Source of the DNA: Billgrantia endophytica
GTDB taxonomy: Bacteria > Pseudomonadota > Gammaproteobacteria > Pseudomonadales > Halomonadaceae
Direction: 5' to 3'
Length of the DNA stretch: 64,000 bases
Assembly (NCBI RefSeq): GCF_002879615.1
Contig: NZ_PNRF01000037.1
Location: 248,001 to 312,000 of the forward strand
Shown here in pieces: positions 36,650 through 47,120 of this stretch. The notes beneath the pieces are model-generated. The model was not told where the DNA came from and ran no database searches. It was given only the letters and a program-made list of their open reading frames with translations. Position numbers and translations under genes: made by a program. Numbering within the stretch: the stretch's first letter is position 1; each line of letters opens with the position of its first letter.

Positions 36650-38236
36650 ATGTCCCTCGACGATCTGCATCTGAACCTGCGCAACCTGACGCAGGACGAT
36701 TACCCTCAGCTCAAGGCGCTGATGGATGCCGTCTATGACGATATTGGCGGTGCCTGGCCACAGCATTCCATCGACCGGCTGATCCAGGAGTTTCCCGATG
36801 GACAGATCGCCATCGAGGACGATGAACGTCTGGTCGGCGTCGCGCTGACCGTGCGGGTCGACTACGACGAATTCTCCAACCCCCACCAGTACGACGACCT
36901 GGTCGGCAACCGCGAGATCATCCTCAACGACCCGGAAGGCGATGCCATGTACGGGCTGGATGTGCTGATCCACCCCGACTACCGCGGCTACCGGCTGGGC
37001 CGGCGCCTCTACGAGGCACGCAAGGAACTGTGCCGTTCCATGAACCTGCGGGCGATCCTCGCCGGTGGGCGCATCCCCCAATACCACGAGCATGCCGACG
37101 AACTCTCGCCCGCCGAGTACATCGAGCAAGTGGCACGCAAGGAGATCCACGATCCGATCCTGTCGTTCCAGCTGGCCAATGACTTCCTCGTCAAGCGCCT
37201 GCTGCGCAAGTACCTGCCGGAAGACGAGAAGTCCCAGGGCTACGCCACGCTGCTGGAGTGGAACAACATCCTCTTCGAGCCCGCCGAGAGGGTGCTGGAG
37301 AATCGTCCCACCCAGGTGCGGATCGGTGCCGTGCAGTGGCAGATGCGCGAGTGCGCCTCGGTGGAGGCGGTGCTGCAGCAGGTCGAGTACTTCGTCGATG
37401 CCCTCTCCAACTACCAGAGCGATTTCGCGGTCTTCCCCGAGCTGTTCAACGCCCCGCTGATGGGGTTGCAGGACCGTGCCACCCAGCAGGACCAACTGGC
37501 CGCCATCCGCTTCCTGGCCGGCTTCACCGAACAGTTCAAGACCGAGCTGTCGCGCATGGCGGTCTCCTACAACATCAACATCGTCGCGGGTTCGATGATC
37601 GAGGTGGGCGAGGACGACCGGCTCTACAACATCAGCTACCTGTGCCATCGCGACGGCACCATCGAACAACAGGCCAAGCTGCACATCACCCCGCAGGAAC
37701 GCCGGGAGTGGGTGATCGAAGGCGGCGACGAGCTGCGCGTGTTCGAGACCGATGCCGGCCGCGTGGGCATCCTGATCTGCTACGACGTGGAGTTTCCCGA
37801 GCTTGGCCGCCTGCTGGCCGACCAGGACATGGACATCCTCTTCGTGCCCTTCTGGACCGACACCAAGAACGGCTACCTGCGGGTGCGCCACTGCGCCCAG
37901 GCGCGGGCCATCGAGAACGAGTGCTACGTGGTACTGTGCGGCAGCGTCGGCAACGTGCCCTCGATCCGCAATCTCGATATCCAGTACGCCCAATCGTCGG
38001 TGTTCACGCCGTCGGACTTCGCCTTCCCACACGACGCAGTGCTCTCGGAGAGCACCCCCAATACCGAGATGGTCATCTTCTCGGACCTGGACCTGACCCG
38101 GCTTACCGTGGTGCGTGCCGAAGGCTCGGTGACCAACCTCAAGGACCGGCGCAAGGACCTGTTCGACCTGCGCTGGCGCGACTGGTCCTGGAAGTCCGGC
38201 AGCCTGACGCCGGGGGCCACCCCCGAGGAGCACTGA
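36650..38236 (+). CDS. Bifunctional GNAT acetyltransferase / carbon-nitrogen hydrolase
   Basis: A 528-residue fusion. The GNAT domain (about 1-215) has acetyl-CoA loop DYRGYRLGRRLYEARKEL. The nitrilase-superfamily domain (about 222-515) has the complete triad: Glu264 in FPELFNAP, Lys343 in QAKLHITP, and Cys377 in LICYDVEFPE. It should hydrolyse an amide or nitrile, while the GNAT domain acylates an amine; the natural substrate is unknown. AGGAA about 10 bases upstream supports 36650; ATGs at 36608 and 36566 are in frame. It is followed 4 bases later by mtfA, so the two are probably co-expressed. Confidence 0.88.
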   Translation: MSLDDLHLNLRNLTQDDYPQLKALMDAVYDDIGGAWPQHSIDRLIQEFPDGQIAIEDDERLVGVALTVRVDYDEFSNPHQYDDLVGNREIILNDPEGDAMYGLDVLIHPDYRGYRLGRRLYEARKELCRSMNLRAILAGGRIPQYHEHADELSPAEYIEQVARKEIHDPILSFQLANDFLVKRLLRKYLPEDEKSQGYATLLEWNNILFEPAERVLENRPTQVRIGAVQWQMRECASVEAVLQQVEYFVDALSNYQSDFAVFPELFNAPLMGLQDRATQQDQLAAIRFLAGFTEQFKTELSRMAVSYNINIVAGSMIEVGEDDRLYNISYLCHRDGTIEQQAKLHITPQERREWVIEGGDELRVFETDAGRVGILICYDVEFPELGRLLADQDMDILFVPFWTDTKNGYLRVRHCAQARAIENECYVVLCGSVGNVPSIRNLDIQYAQSSVFTPSDFAFPHDAVLSESTPNTEMVIFSDLDLTRLTVVRAEGSVTNLKDRRKDLFDLRWRDWSWKSGSLTPGATPEEH

Positions 38237-38240
38237 AGCC

Positions 38241-39092
38241 ATGCTGGGCCGCTTGCGCCGCTGGCGGGCCGAGCGCTTCGCCGCTCGCCACCCCTTCCCC
38301 GCGGCGACCTGGGCCGAAGCACGCGCGCGCCTGCCGCTGCTAGCGGCACTCGACGACGACGAAGCCGAGCGCCTGGGACGCCGGGCCTGGCATTTCCTGC
38401 ACGTCAAGCGGCTGAGCCTGCACCCCGAGCTTGCCGGGCAGACGCCCTTCGACCTGGCGGCCCAACTGGCGCTCTCCGCCCAGGCCTGCCTGCTGACGCT
38501 GGGCTGGCCCTTCGACGACCATGTCGACGCCTTCAGCGGCGTTCACGAGATCCTGATCCTGCCCGAGGCATTCCGCCGCCATGTGGAGGAGATGGACGAG
38601 TTCGGCGTGATGCACGAATACGTGGACGAACGGGCCGGCGAGACCTCGTCGCAGGGCCCGGTGGTGGTCGCCTTTCCCGATCTGATGGAGAGCGGCGGCC
38701 TCGACGGCTTCAACGTCGTGCTCCATGAGCTCGCCCACAAGCTCGACCTGGGCAATTCGCTGGATGTCGATGGCTTCCCGCCACTGCCCCGGGATATCGA
38801 CCCGCAGGAGTGGCACCGGGTCTTCATCGGCGTATGGGACGACCTCCAGGCACACCTCGTCCGCGAGGAGCCCACCCCCATCGACGACTATGCCGCCAGC
38901 CACCCCGGGGAATGCTTTGCGGTGTGCTGCGAGTATTTCTTCACCGCTCCCGATGTACTCCACGAGGCCTACCCCGCCCTCTATGAACTGCTGACACGCT
39001 ACTTTCGCCAGGACCCACTGGTGCGACTGCCCGATGACCACGCCCTCGCCTCCCATGACCGCCGGGGATACCATGATCGATCCGCGCCGTGA
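38241..39092 (+). CDS. mtfA: MtfA-family zinc metallopeptidase (M90)
   Basis: A 283-residue cytoplasmic protein with the gluzincin-like motif HELAHKLD (HExxH at residues 162-166) and a downstream acidic region ECFAVCCEYFF containing the third ligand Glu. E. coli MtfA binds the repressor Mlc and has aminopeptidase activity, thereby tuning glucose uptake. The length fits. It sits 4 bases after the GNAT-nitrilase gene. Its 3' end is overlapped by a short truncated frame. Confidence 0.9.
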   Translation: MLGRLRRWRAERFAARHPFPAATWAEARARLPLLAALDDDEAERLGRRAWHFLHVKRLSLHPELAGQTPFDLAAQLALSAQACLLTLGWPFDDHVDAFSGVHEILILPEAFRRHVEEMDEFGVMHEYVDERAGETSSQGPVVVAFPDLMESGGLDGFNVVLHELAHKLDLGNSLDVDGFPPLPRDIDPQEWHRVFIGVWDDLQAHLVREEPTPIDDYAASHPGECFAVCCEYFFTAPDVLHEAYPALYELLTRYFRQDPLVRLPDDHALASHDRRGYHDRSAP

Positions 39093-39210
39093 CACCGAAG
39101 GCGTCGAGGTGCGCTGCGCGACGCGATTGGTGACCCGTTGCGATATCGGAGGTCAGCGCTTTGCCGGCCCGAGCAGGCTGACCAGCTCCGGAACGGGGCG
39201 GTCGGCGTAA
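39073..39210 (+). other. Short frame overlapping the mtfA end, possible 5' gene stub
   Basis: An ATG at 39073 inside mtfA opens 45 codons (MIDPRRDTEG, VEVRCATRLV, RCDIGGQRFA) that look protein-like up to about codon 31. The frame then runs into the antisense of the reductase 3' end and stops at 39210. It may be the 5' stub of a gene that once followed mtfA and was cut when the C4 acid-sugar operon joined here. It could also be chance. Confidence 0.25.
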
Positions 39211-40040
39211 CCGGCATCGCTGATCGACTGGTATAGCGCCAGCACCGCATCGGCCACGCCATGGGCGGCATCGAGATCCTCCGTCATGGTGTGGTAGTAG
39301 CCGATATCCTTGAGGCCGTTGGCCACGCTGAAGCGGAAACCGGAAGCGTCGCCGGCGGCGATGTAGGGTCGCAGGCGCTCCAGGATCACGCCGCCGCCGC
39401 CGCCCTTGCCCAGCACGTCGAGAAATATCTCGTCTTCGATACCCGCCCGCCGCGACACCGCGGCGGCCTCGGCCAGCACCCCGGTAAAGCCCAGCGAAAC
39501 GAAGTTGTGCAGCAGCTTGAGGGTGTGGCCCGCCCCGACCGGGCCGGCATGGGCGATGTTCTCGGCAAAGCACTCCAGCAGCGGCCGAACCTCCTGGAAC
39601 AGTGCCTCCGGCGCCCCGACGATCAGATTCAGCCTGCCCTCGGCGGCCTCCTTGGGCGTGCGGGTCATGGCGGCATCCATGAAGCGTCCGCCGGCCTCCT
39701 CCACCCGGGCCGCCACCTTCCCGGTCGAACGGGGCAGCGCCGTGGAACAGTCGATCACCACGCCGCCTTCCCGCAATCCTTCCAATACCCCGCCGGGCTC
39801 GAACAGCACCGCTTCCACCTGGGGTGAGCCGGTCACACAGAGGATGACCATATCGGCGGCTTCAGCCACCTCACGGCCGCTCTCCTTCGTTACCGCGCCG
39901 GCTGACAGCAGGTGCTCCACCGGCTGGTTGCCGGGGTGGTCTAGAAAGCAGAGGGAGTGACCCCCACGCAGGATATTGGCGGCGATACCGTGGCCCATCA
40001 GGCCCACGCCCACCAGGCCCACTCGAAATGCCTGACTCAT
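39153..40040 (-). CDS. NAD(P)-dependent beta-hydroxyacid dehydrogenase (GarR/3-HIBADH family)
   Basis: A 295-residue enzyme. The Rossmann motif is VGLVGVGLMGHGIAANIL at the N-terminus. The substrate motif DCSTALPRSTGK and the catalytic Lys in GHTLKLLHNF (about residue 173) follow the tartronate-semialdehyde / 3-hydroxyisobutyrate family pattern. AAGGAG lies upstream of ATG 40040. It is last in the C4 acid-sugar operon. It is distinct from ltnD in the same operon, so it probably acts on a different intermediate, perhaps tartronate semialdehyde. Confidence 0.88.
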   Translation of the reverse strand: MSQAFRVGLVGVGLMGHGIAANILRGGHSLCFLDHPGNQPVEHLLSAGAVTKESGREVAEAADMVILCVTGSPQVEAVLFEPGGVLEGLREGGVVIDCSTALPRSTGKVAARVEEAGGRFMDAAMTRTPKEAAEGRLNLIVGAPEALFQEVRPLLECFAENIAHAGPVGAGHTLKLLHNFVSLGFTGVLAEAAAVSRRAGIEDEIFLDVLGKGGGGGVILERLRPYIAAGDASGFRFSVANGLKDIGYYHTMTEDLDAAHGVADAVLALYQSISDAGYADRPVPELVSLLGPAKR

Positions 40041-40066
40041 CGTGTCGCTCCTTCTGGTTGGATCAC

Positions 40067-41527
<1,461 letters not shown>

Positions 41528-41577
41528 CGTTGGTTCCTTGTTTTTGTTGACCGTTCTTGGGAAGAACACGTTGTACA

Positions 41578-42852
41578 TCAATAGACCAGCCGAACCAGCC
41601 CCATGGAGATCCATGGCATGTAGGTGATCGCCATCAGGCAAACCATCAGCAACAGGACGAAACGCACTACCTGGGGCAGTATCTGCTCGAACGAGATCTT
41701 CGCCACCGCACAGGCGGCGAACAGGTTGACACCCAGCGGCGGCGTGATCATGCCCAGCGCCAGGTTGACCACCATGATCAGTCCGAAGTGCACGGGATGG
41801 ATACCGAACTGAATGGCGATGGGCGTCAGGATTGGCGCCAGCACCAGAATCGCCGCCGAGGTCTCGACGAACATGCCAATCAACAGCAGCACCACGTTGA
41901 CCACCAGCAGAAACATCAGCGGGTCGCTGATGATATCCGTGACCCAGGCGGCAATCTGTGCCGGCAACCCGCTGCGACTGAGCAGAAAGCTGAACAGCGT
42001 GGCGGCGGAGATGATCAGCATCACTGCCGCCGTCGAGATCACGCTCTGACGCAGGATCGGCCACAGGTCGTCCCACTTCAGCTCACGGTAGACGCATCCG
42101 CCCACCACCAGGGCGTAGAACACCGCGATGGCAGACGCCTCGGTCGGCGTGAATACGCCTCCGTAAATTCCGCCGAGTACCACTACCGGCATGAGTATGG
42201 CGGCCCAGGCGCGCCGAAAAGAGACGACGAAGCTGGCGCTGTCCCGATGATCATTCAGGCCATAGCCCTTGGCCTTGCAGAACAGGTAGAGGAACAGGAT
42301 CAGGGCACTACCGACCAGCAGGCCCGGACCGACACCGGCGAGGAACAGCTGCCCGATGGAGGTATTGGTGCTGACCCCGAACAGAATCAATGGAATCGAC
42401 GGCGGTATCAATACACCGAGCTCCGCCGACGAGGCCTGGATCGATGCCGCCAGCGGCCTGGGATAGCCATGCTTGACCATGGCCGGGATCAGGATGGCAC
42501 CAATCGCGAAGGTAGTCGCCACGCTGGAGCCCGATACCGCAGCGAACATCATGCAGGTCAATACGCAGGTCATCGCCAGGCCACCCTGCACGCCACCGAT
42601 GATCGACTTGGCCAGGTCCACCAGGCGCTGGGAGATGCCCCCCGCCGCCATCAGGTTACCGGCCAGGATGAAGAAGGGAATCGCCATCAGCGGGAATCTG
42701 TCGATGCCGATGAACATCTGCTGGGGCACCATCAGCAACGGCAGGTTCGAGAAAAACTCGATGCCGATGATCGAGGCCAGGACGATCGAGATGGCAATCG
42801 GCACCCCGGCGGCAAACAGGATGACCAGTGACAAGCCAATGACCAGATTCAT
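41578..42852 (-). CDS. dctM: TRAP transporter large permease DctM
   Basis: A 424-residue membrane protein with about 12 hydrophobic segments. Family marks include GIDRFPLMAIPFFILAGNLMAAGG near the start, SSVATTFAIGAILIPAMVKHGYP, and PPSIPLILFGVSTNTSIGQLFLAG. It forms the Na+-driven channel with DctQ. Its ATG overlaps the dctQ stop region by 4 bases, so the two are translationally coupled. Confidence 0.93.
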   Translation of the reverse strand: MNLVIGLSLVILFAAGVPIAISIVLASIIGIEFFSNLPLLMVPQQMFIGIDRFPLMAIPFFILAGNLMAAGGISQRLVDLAKSIIGGVQGGLAMTCVLTCMMFAAVSGSSVATTFAIGAILIPAMVKHGYPRPLAASIQASSAELGVLIPPSIPLILFGVSTNTSIGQLFLAGVGPGLLVGSALILFLYLFCKAKGYGLNDHRDSASFVVSFRRAWAAILMPVVVLGGIYGGVFTPTEASAIAVFYALVVGGCVYRELKWDDLWPILRQSVISTAAVMLIISAATLFSFLLSRSGLPAQIAAWVTDIISDPLMFLLVVNVVLLLIGMFVETSAAILVLAPILTPIAIQFGIHPVHFGLIMVVNLALGMITPPLGVNLFAACAVAKISFEQILPQVVRFVLLLMVCLMAITYMPWISMGLVRLVY

Positions 42853-43445
42853 TGGCGGGGCCCCTGCTCATCCACCTTTTCCGTCCGCACCTCATGGTTA
42901 CCGGATGCCTGCCGGACGTCATGCAGCTCGATCTCGGGGCTGATCTCACTGTTGTCCGGGCCAATGGGCTCGCGTCCGGTCGCCTGAGCCAGCAGCCTGG
43001 CGATCACCGCCACGATGGCAAAGCTGGCACCGGTGGGAATCGCCGCATAAGCGTATGACATGGAAATATTCAGGCCCGACATGGTCTGATTGCTGACCCG
43101 CAGCGTCATCTGAATGCCGAAATGGATCAGCACCGCCAGCACCACCAGGCTGCACAGCACGATGGCGATCTCCAGTACCAGCACCAGCCGCTTGGGTACT
43201 AGTCGGTAAATGCTTTCCACGGCCATCATGTAGCCACCGCGATAGGTGGCGGCAGCCGCCATGAACACGCACCAGATCATCGCCGCCCGCGAGGCGACTT
43301 CGGTCCAGGTGGACGGCGCATTCAAGACGAATCGGGTCAGTACCTGATAGAAGCTGAGCGTGACCGAGACGATCAGCATGGCCACGGCAATCAGAATGGC
43401 CAAACGAGTCAGTTGATATTCCAGTCGAAGCAACACGACGGCCAT
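42849..43445 (-). CDS. dctQ: TRAP transporter small permease DctQ
   Basis: A 198-residue protein with four hydrophobic segments and the DctQ features FVLNAPSTWTEVASRAAMIWCVFMAAA and a late YAAIPTGASFAIV segment. The C-terminal tail of about 35 residues is polar. GAGGTGAT precedes the ATG. It partners DctM and the DctP protein at 43505. Confidence 0.92.
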   Translation of the reverse strand: MAVVLLRLEYQLTRLAILIAVAMLIVSVTLSFYQVLTRFVLNAPSTWTEVASRAAMIWCVFMAAAATYRGGYMMAVESIYRLVPKRLVLVLEIAIVLCSLVVLAVLIHFGIQMTLRVSNQTMSGLNISMSYAYAAIPTGASFAIVAVIARLLAQATGREPIGPDNSEISPEIELHDVRQASGNHEVRTEKVDEQGPRQ

Positions 43446-43504
43446 ATATCACCTCGCGTAGTGCAGCCTCCAGCAGCTTGCCGGAGACCGCTATTGGGGA
43501 GAGT

Positions 43505-44512
43505 TCAGCAGCTGGCGGCCTTTTCCTGGATACGCTCGAGCATTTCGCTGCCGTGCTGCGAGGTGAAGATCTCATAGGCCGGCTCGACCGCCTGCTGGAA
43601 GGGGCCTATGTCGATATCGGTCTTGACCGTCATGCCATTCTCCTCGAGAAGCGCCACTCCTTCGCGTTCCAGGCGCGAGACCTCCTCGCGGGTCGCCTCG
43701 GCCGAGGCACGGGCCGCCTCGTGGAACCACTCGCGTTCCTCGTCGCTCAATCCATCGAGCAGGATCGGCGAGCCGAGCACCGCAGATGGCGAATAGACGT
43801 GCCCGGTCAGCGACAGGTAGTCCTGCACCTCCCAGAAATTGGTGGCCACGATCACGGTGATCGGGTTCTCCTGGCCGTCCACGGTGCCCTGCTGCAGAGC
43901 GGTGAACAGCTCGGGGAACGCCATTGGGGTCGGGCGGGCACCCATTTGCCGGAACGCCTCCTGGTGCACCTCGTTCTCCATGGTGCGGACCCGCAGGCCA
44001 TCGGCATCGGCTGGCGTGGCGATCTCACGCCGGCTATTGGTCATGTGGCGAAAGCCATTCTCGCTCCAGGCCAGGCCGACCAGCTCGTGGTCGCTCATCT
44101 TCTCGAGCAGTTCATCACCCAGCTCACTGTCGAGCACGCAGCGAGCCTGGTCATAGCTCTCGAACAGGAACGGCAGATCGAGCACGTAGGTTTCCGGCAC
44201 GAAGTTGCCCAGCGGCCCGGTGGAGGTGATGACGACATCCACGGTGCCGATCTGCAGTCCCTCGATCATCTCCCGCTCGCCGCCCAGGGAACCGGACGTG
44301 TATTCGTTAACGGTGAAGGCCCCATCGCTCAGTTCTTCCAGCGTCGACTTGAAGGCCTGGGCACCGACGGCGTAATGGGAAGTGGACGATAGCGTGTGGC
44401 CCAGGCTGACCTCCTGGGCCGCCTGTGCGTTGGCGGCAACGACGGCCAGGGCACAGGTGGAAAGGCCACTGACTGTGGCGGTGAAGGTGCGGCGTGCGAA
44501 TAGCGTTTTCAT
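43505..44512 (-). CDS. dctP: TRAP transporter substrate-binding protein DctP
   Basis: A 335-residue periplasmic protein with a signal peptide ending in ANAQA before AQEVSLG. DctP marks are SLGHTLSSTSHY, the carboxylate-arginine region DGLRVRTMENEVH, and FTALQQGTVDGQENP. Beside otnK/otnC/otnI/denD/ltnD it should bind a four-carbon sugar acid such as D-erythronate or L-threonate. The substrate is inferred from context. Confidence 0.92.
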   Translation of the reverse strand: MKTLFARRTFTATVSGLSTCALAVVAANAQAAQEVSLGHTLSSTSHYAVGAQAFKSTLEELSDGAFTVNEYTSGSLGGEREMIEGLQIGTVDVVITSTGPLGNFVPETYVLDLPFLFESYDQARCVLDSELGDELLEKMSDHELVGLAWSENGFRHMTNSRREIATPADADGLRVRTMENEVHQEAFRQMGARPTPMAFPELFTALQQGTVDGQENPITVIVATNFWEVQDYLSLTGHVYSPSAVLGSPILLDGLSDEEREWFHEAARASAEATREEVSRLEREGVALLEENGMTVKTDIDIGPFQQAVEPAYEIFTSQHGSEMLERIQEKAASC

Positions 44513-44579
44513 TGTTTTGTTACCTCTTCGTCGTGGAACACCTCGGGTTTCGTGCTGCCTGTCTCGGACAGGAGCGCCG

Positions 44580-45542
44580 TCATGCCTTTCCGTTCAGGAA
44601 GGCATCGACGATTTCACGCAGGCTGCCATCGCCCCGAAAACCCAGCTCTCGGGCGCGACGCGTGGTGAATCGGGAGGGCCAGCCGGACACGATGGCCGAG
44701 ATGCGGGCATCGGGCTCATGACGCACGCGGGCAACCGCCTCGTCGCCCGCCACCTGGCGCAGGGTCTCGAGCATCTCCGCCACCGTGACCGTAATGCCCG
44801 GCAGCATGAAGGCACGGAAGGGCCCCAGGGCGTCGCCCGGTACCTCGGCCCCGTGTATGAGGGCCTCGATCACCTTTTCCGGTGACATCACGAACATCGC
44901 CAGGTCGGTGGACACCGGACATACCGCCTCCTCGCCGTTGAGGGGCTCGCGCAGGATGCTCGAGGCAAAGCTCGATGCCGCCGCGTTGGGACGCCCCGGG
45001 CGAATGATGATGGTCGGCAGGCGCAACACCCGACCGTCCACCAGGCCGCGACGACTGTAATCGTTGATCAAGAGCTCGCTCATGGCCTTCTGGGCACCGT
45101 AGGAATTCTGCGGCTGTAGCGCGGTCATGTCGTCGAGCACCTCGGGCAACTCGCCGCCATAGGCCGCCACCGAACTGGCCATGACCAGGCGCGTCTCGGC
45201 AAGGCCACGGGCATGACATCCCTCGAGCAGTGCCCGGGTGGCGTCGAAGTTGACCCGCATGCCGAGTTCCAGGTCCGTCTCTGCGGCGGCGCTGACGACG
45301 GCAGCCAGGTGGTAGATGACATCGGGCCCCGCGGCCAGCGCCGCGTCGAGTCCACCCGGCTCGGTGATATCCAGTGCCAGCCGTGTCACCTCGACCCCGT
45401 CGGTGGCCGGCATGGGTGGCTCGGCCATATCGACGAGCGTCAGGTGACGTATGGTTTGGCCATTGAGTTCACCCTCGGCCAGCAGCCGTTCCACGAGCTG
45501 CTGGCCGAGGAAGCCGGCGGCACCGGTAATGACAATATGCAT
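44580..45542 (-). CDS. denD: D-erythronate dehydrogenase DenD (SDR/epimerase fold)
   Basis: A 320-residue extended SDR. The NAD motif GAAGFLGQQLVERLL is at residues 7-21, and the catalytic YxxxK is YGAQK with upstream Ser in MASSVAAYGG. The sequence and its place next to otnK, otnC and otnI match DenD, which oxidises D-erythronate to 2-oxo-tetronate in the DUF1537-kinase pathways. Confidence 0.88.
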   Translation of the reverse strand: MHIVITGAAGFLGQQLVERLLAEGELNGQTIRHLTLVDMAEPPMPATDGVEVTRLALDITEPGGLDAALAAGPDVIYHLAAVVSAAAETDLELGMRVNFDATRALLEGCHARGLAETRLVMASSVAAYGGELPEVLDDMTALQPQNSYGAQKAMSELLINDYSRRGLVDGRVLRLPTIIIRPGRPNAAASSFASSILREPLNGEEAVCPVSTDLAMFVMSPEKVIEALIHGAEVPGDALGPFRAFMLPGITVTVAEMLETLRQVAGDEAVARVRHEPDARISAIVSGWPSRFTTRRARELGFRGDGSLREIVDAFLNGKA

Positions 45543-45608
45543 GTGAGCCTCGCCTTCGTTATCGTTGTTGCGGTCGTGTTGCTGACATGTCGCCGTCGTG
45601 CGTGCCCT

Positions 45609-46433
45609 TCATCCGTTCGACCGGGTGTTCCTGGCGGCGTCAGGCGTCAGGCCATGCTCTCGCCCCCACTCCAGCCCTTGGCGGGTGCCGCCAGCGGGGC
45701 GATACTCGCAGCCCACCCAGCCGGCGTAGCCGAGCGATTCGAGACGTTCGAAGATGGCGGGATAGTGGATTTCCCCCCTGTCGGGCTCATGGCGCTGCGG
45801 TACCCCGGCGATCTGGATATGGCCAATGGCCCCGAATTGCCGCTCCAGGTGGCGAATCAGGTCGCCCTCCATGACCTGGCAGTGATAGAGATCGAACTGC
45901 AAGCGAAGGTTGTCGGCTCCCACCGCTTCGAGCACCGCCATGGCCTGGGCCTGGCGCGACAGGAAGTAACCCGGCATGTCCCGGGTATTGATCGGCTCGA
46001 TCAGCACCTGGCACCCCACCTTCGCTGCCTCGTTGGCGGCGAAGCGCAGATTGTTCAGGTAAGTGGCGTGATGCGCCGCCCGAACCACGGCATCGGCATC
46101 GGCCGGCAGCAACCCGGCCATGGCGTGCACCCGCTGGCAGTCCAGCGCCTCGGCATAGCGCAGTGCCTCGACCACGGCGTCACGGAATTCCGCCTCGCGC
46201 CCCGGCAGGCTCGCCAGCCCACGCTCCCCCGCGTCCCAGTCACCGGGCGGCAGGTTGAACAGGACCTGCCGCAGGTCGCTCTCCTGTAGCGCCGCCTTCA
46301 GTGCCATGGGCTCATGCGCATAGGGAAACAGGTACTCGACGCCGTGAAAGCCGGCATCGGCGGCTGCCGCGAAGCGGTCCAGGAACGCATGCTCGGTGAA
46401 CAGCATGCTGAGGTTGGCGGCCAGTCGAATCAT
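45609..46433 (-). CDS. otnI: 2-oxo-tetronate isomerase OtnI (hydroxypyruvate isomerase family)
   Basis: A 274-residue TIM barrel of the xylose-isomerase-like AP endonuclease 2 superfamily. It has ANLSMLFTE at the start, GVEYLFPY, the metal ligands in [13 protein letters not shown] and [12 protein letters not shown], and the late [12 protein letters not shown] and GCEYRPAG with the last Glu ligand. In this operon it should convert 2-oxo-tetronate to 3-oxo-tetronate. The tail after about residue 255 is poorly conserved. Confidence 0.88.
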   Translation of the reverse strand: MIRLAANLSMLFTEHAFLDRFAAAADAGFHGVEYLFPYAHEPMALKAALQESDLRQVLFNLPPGDWDAGERGLASLPGREAEFRDAVVEALRYAEALDCQRVHAMAGLLPADADAVVRAAHHATYLNNLRFAANEAAKVGCQVLIEPINTRDMPGYFLSRQAQAMAVLEAVGADNLRLQFDLYHCQVMEGDLIRHLERQFGAIGHIQIAGVPQRHEPDRGEIHYPAIFERLESLGYAGWVGCEYRPAGGTRQGLEWGREHGLTPDAARNTRSNG

Positions 46434-46472
46434 GGGGGCATCCTGATCGTGTCGGATTCTGTCAAAGAGGGT

Positions 46473-47120
46473 TCAGTCGCGTGGAAAGCGCGCCTCGAGT
46501 TCGGCAACCTGCCCGGGTGTCAGGCAACGCGGGTTCTTCCCGCGCAGCAACAGGAAAAGCCTGGCGGTTTCCTCCAGCTCCTCGGTGGCGTGGACCGCCG
46601 CCTCCAGCGTCTTGCCGGCCACCACCGGGCCATGATTGGCCAGCAGCACCGCACTGTGCTTGCCCGCCAGGCCGCGCACCGCATTGCCCAGCGACGGGTC
46701 ACCGGGCAGGTGATAGGGCACCAGGGGCAGCTTGCCCACCCGCATGACATAGTAGGCGGTCAGCGGCGGAATGCAGTCGCAGGGGTCGATCTCCGGCAGG
46801 CAGGAGACAGCCACTGAATGGGTCGAATGCAGGTGTACGATGGCGCCGGATCGGGGCCGCTCGTCATACATCGCCATGTGCAGGAAGCTCTCCTTGGTAG
46901 GCCGGTCACCCCCCAGCAGCCGCCCCTGCTCGTCCAGCCGCGAGATACGGGCGGGATCGAGCCGTCCCAGGCAGGCGTTGGTGGGTGTCATCAGCCAGCC
47001 TCCATTGTCCAGTCGCACGCTGATGTTGCCGCTGGAGCCCATGGTCAGCCCCCGAGCGAACAGCGACTCCCCGAGGGTGGCGATCTGCTCGCGCAGGCGA
47101 TTCTCGTCATGCCCGCTCAT
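46473..47120 (-). CDS. otnC: 3-oxo-tetronate 4-phosphate decarboxylase OtnC (class II aldolase family)
   Basis: A 215-residue enzyme. It has the zinc-aldolase layout GSSGNISVRLDNG, the metal His pair in VHLHSTHSVAVSCLP, and a late LLANHGPVVAGKTL. It decarboxylates 3-oxo-tetronate 4-phosphate to dihydroxyacetone phosphate. Its ATG overlaps the otnK stop by 4 bases. Confidence 0.9.
   Translation of the reverse strand: MSGHDENRLREQIATLGESLFARGLTMGSSGNISVRLDNGGWLMTPTNACLGRLDPARISRLDEQGRLLGGDRPTKESFLHMAMYDERPRSGAIVHLHSTHSVAVSCLPEIDPCDCIPPLTAYYVMRVGKLPLVPYHLPGDPSLGNAVRGLAGKHSAVLLANHGPVVAGKTLEAAVHATEELEETARLFLLLRGKNPRCLTPGQVAELEARFPRD

Noticed and set aside
36611-38407. 598-codon minus-strand frame opposite the GNAT-nitrilase gene
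   Set aside because: It is the antisense of a gene with full catalytic triad and acetyl-CoA loop, and is an artefact of high GC.
41557-42831. 424-codon plus-strand frame opposite dctM, rich in Asp/Gln/His/Arg
   Set aside because: That composition is what the antisense of a hydrophobic membrane protein gives; dctM is clear.
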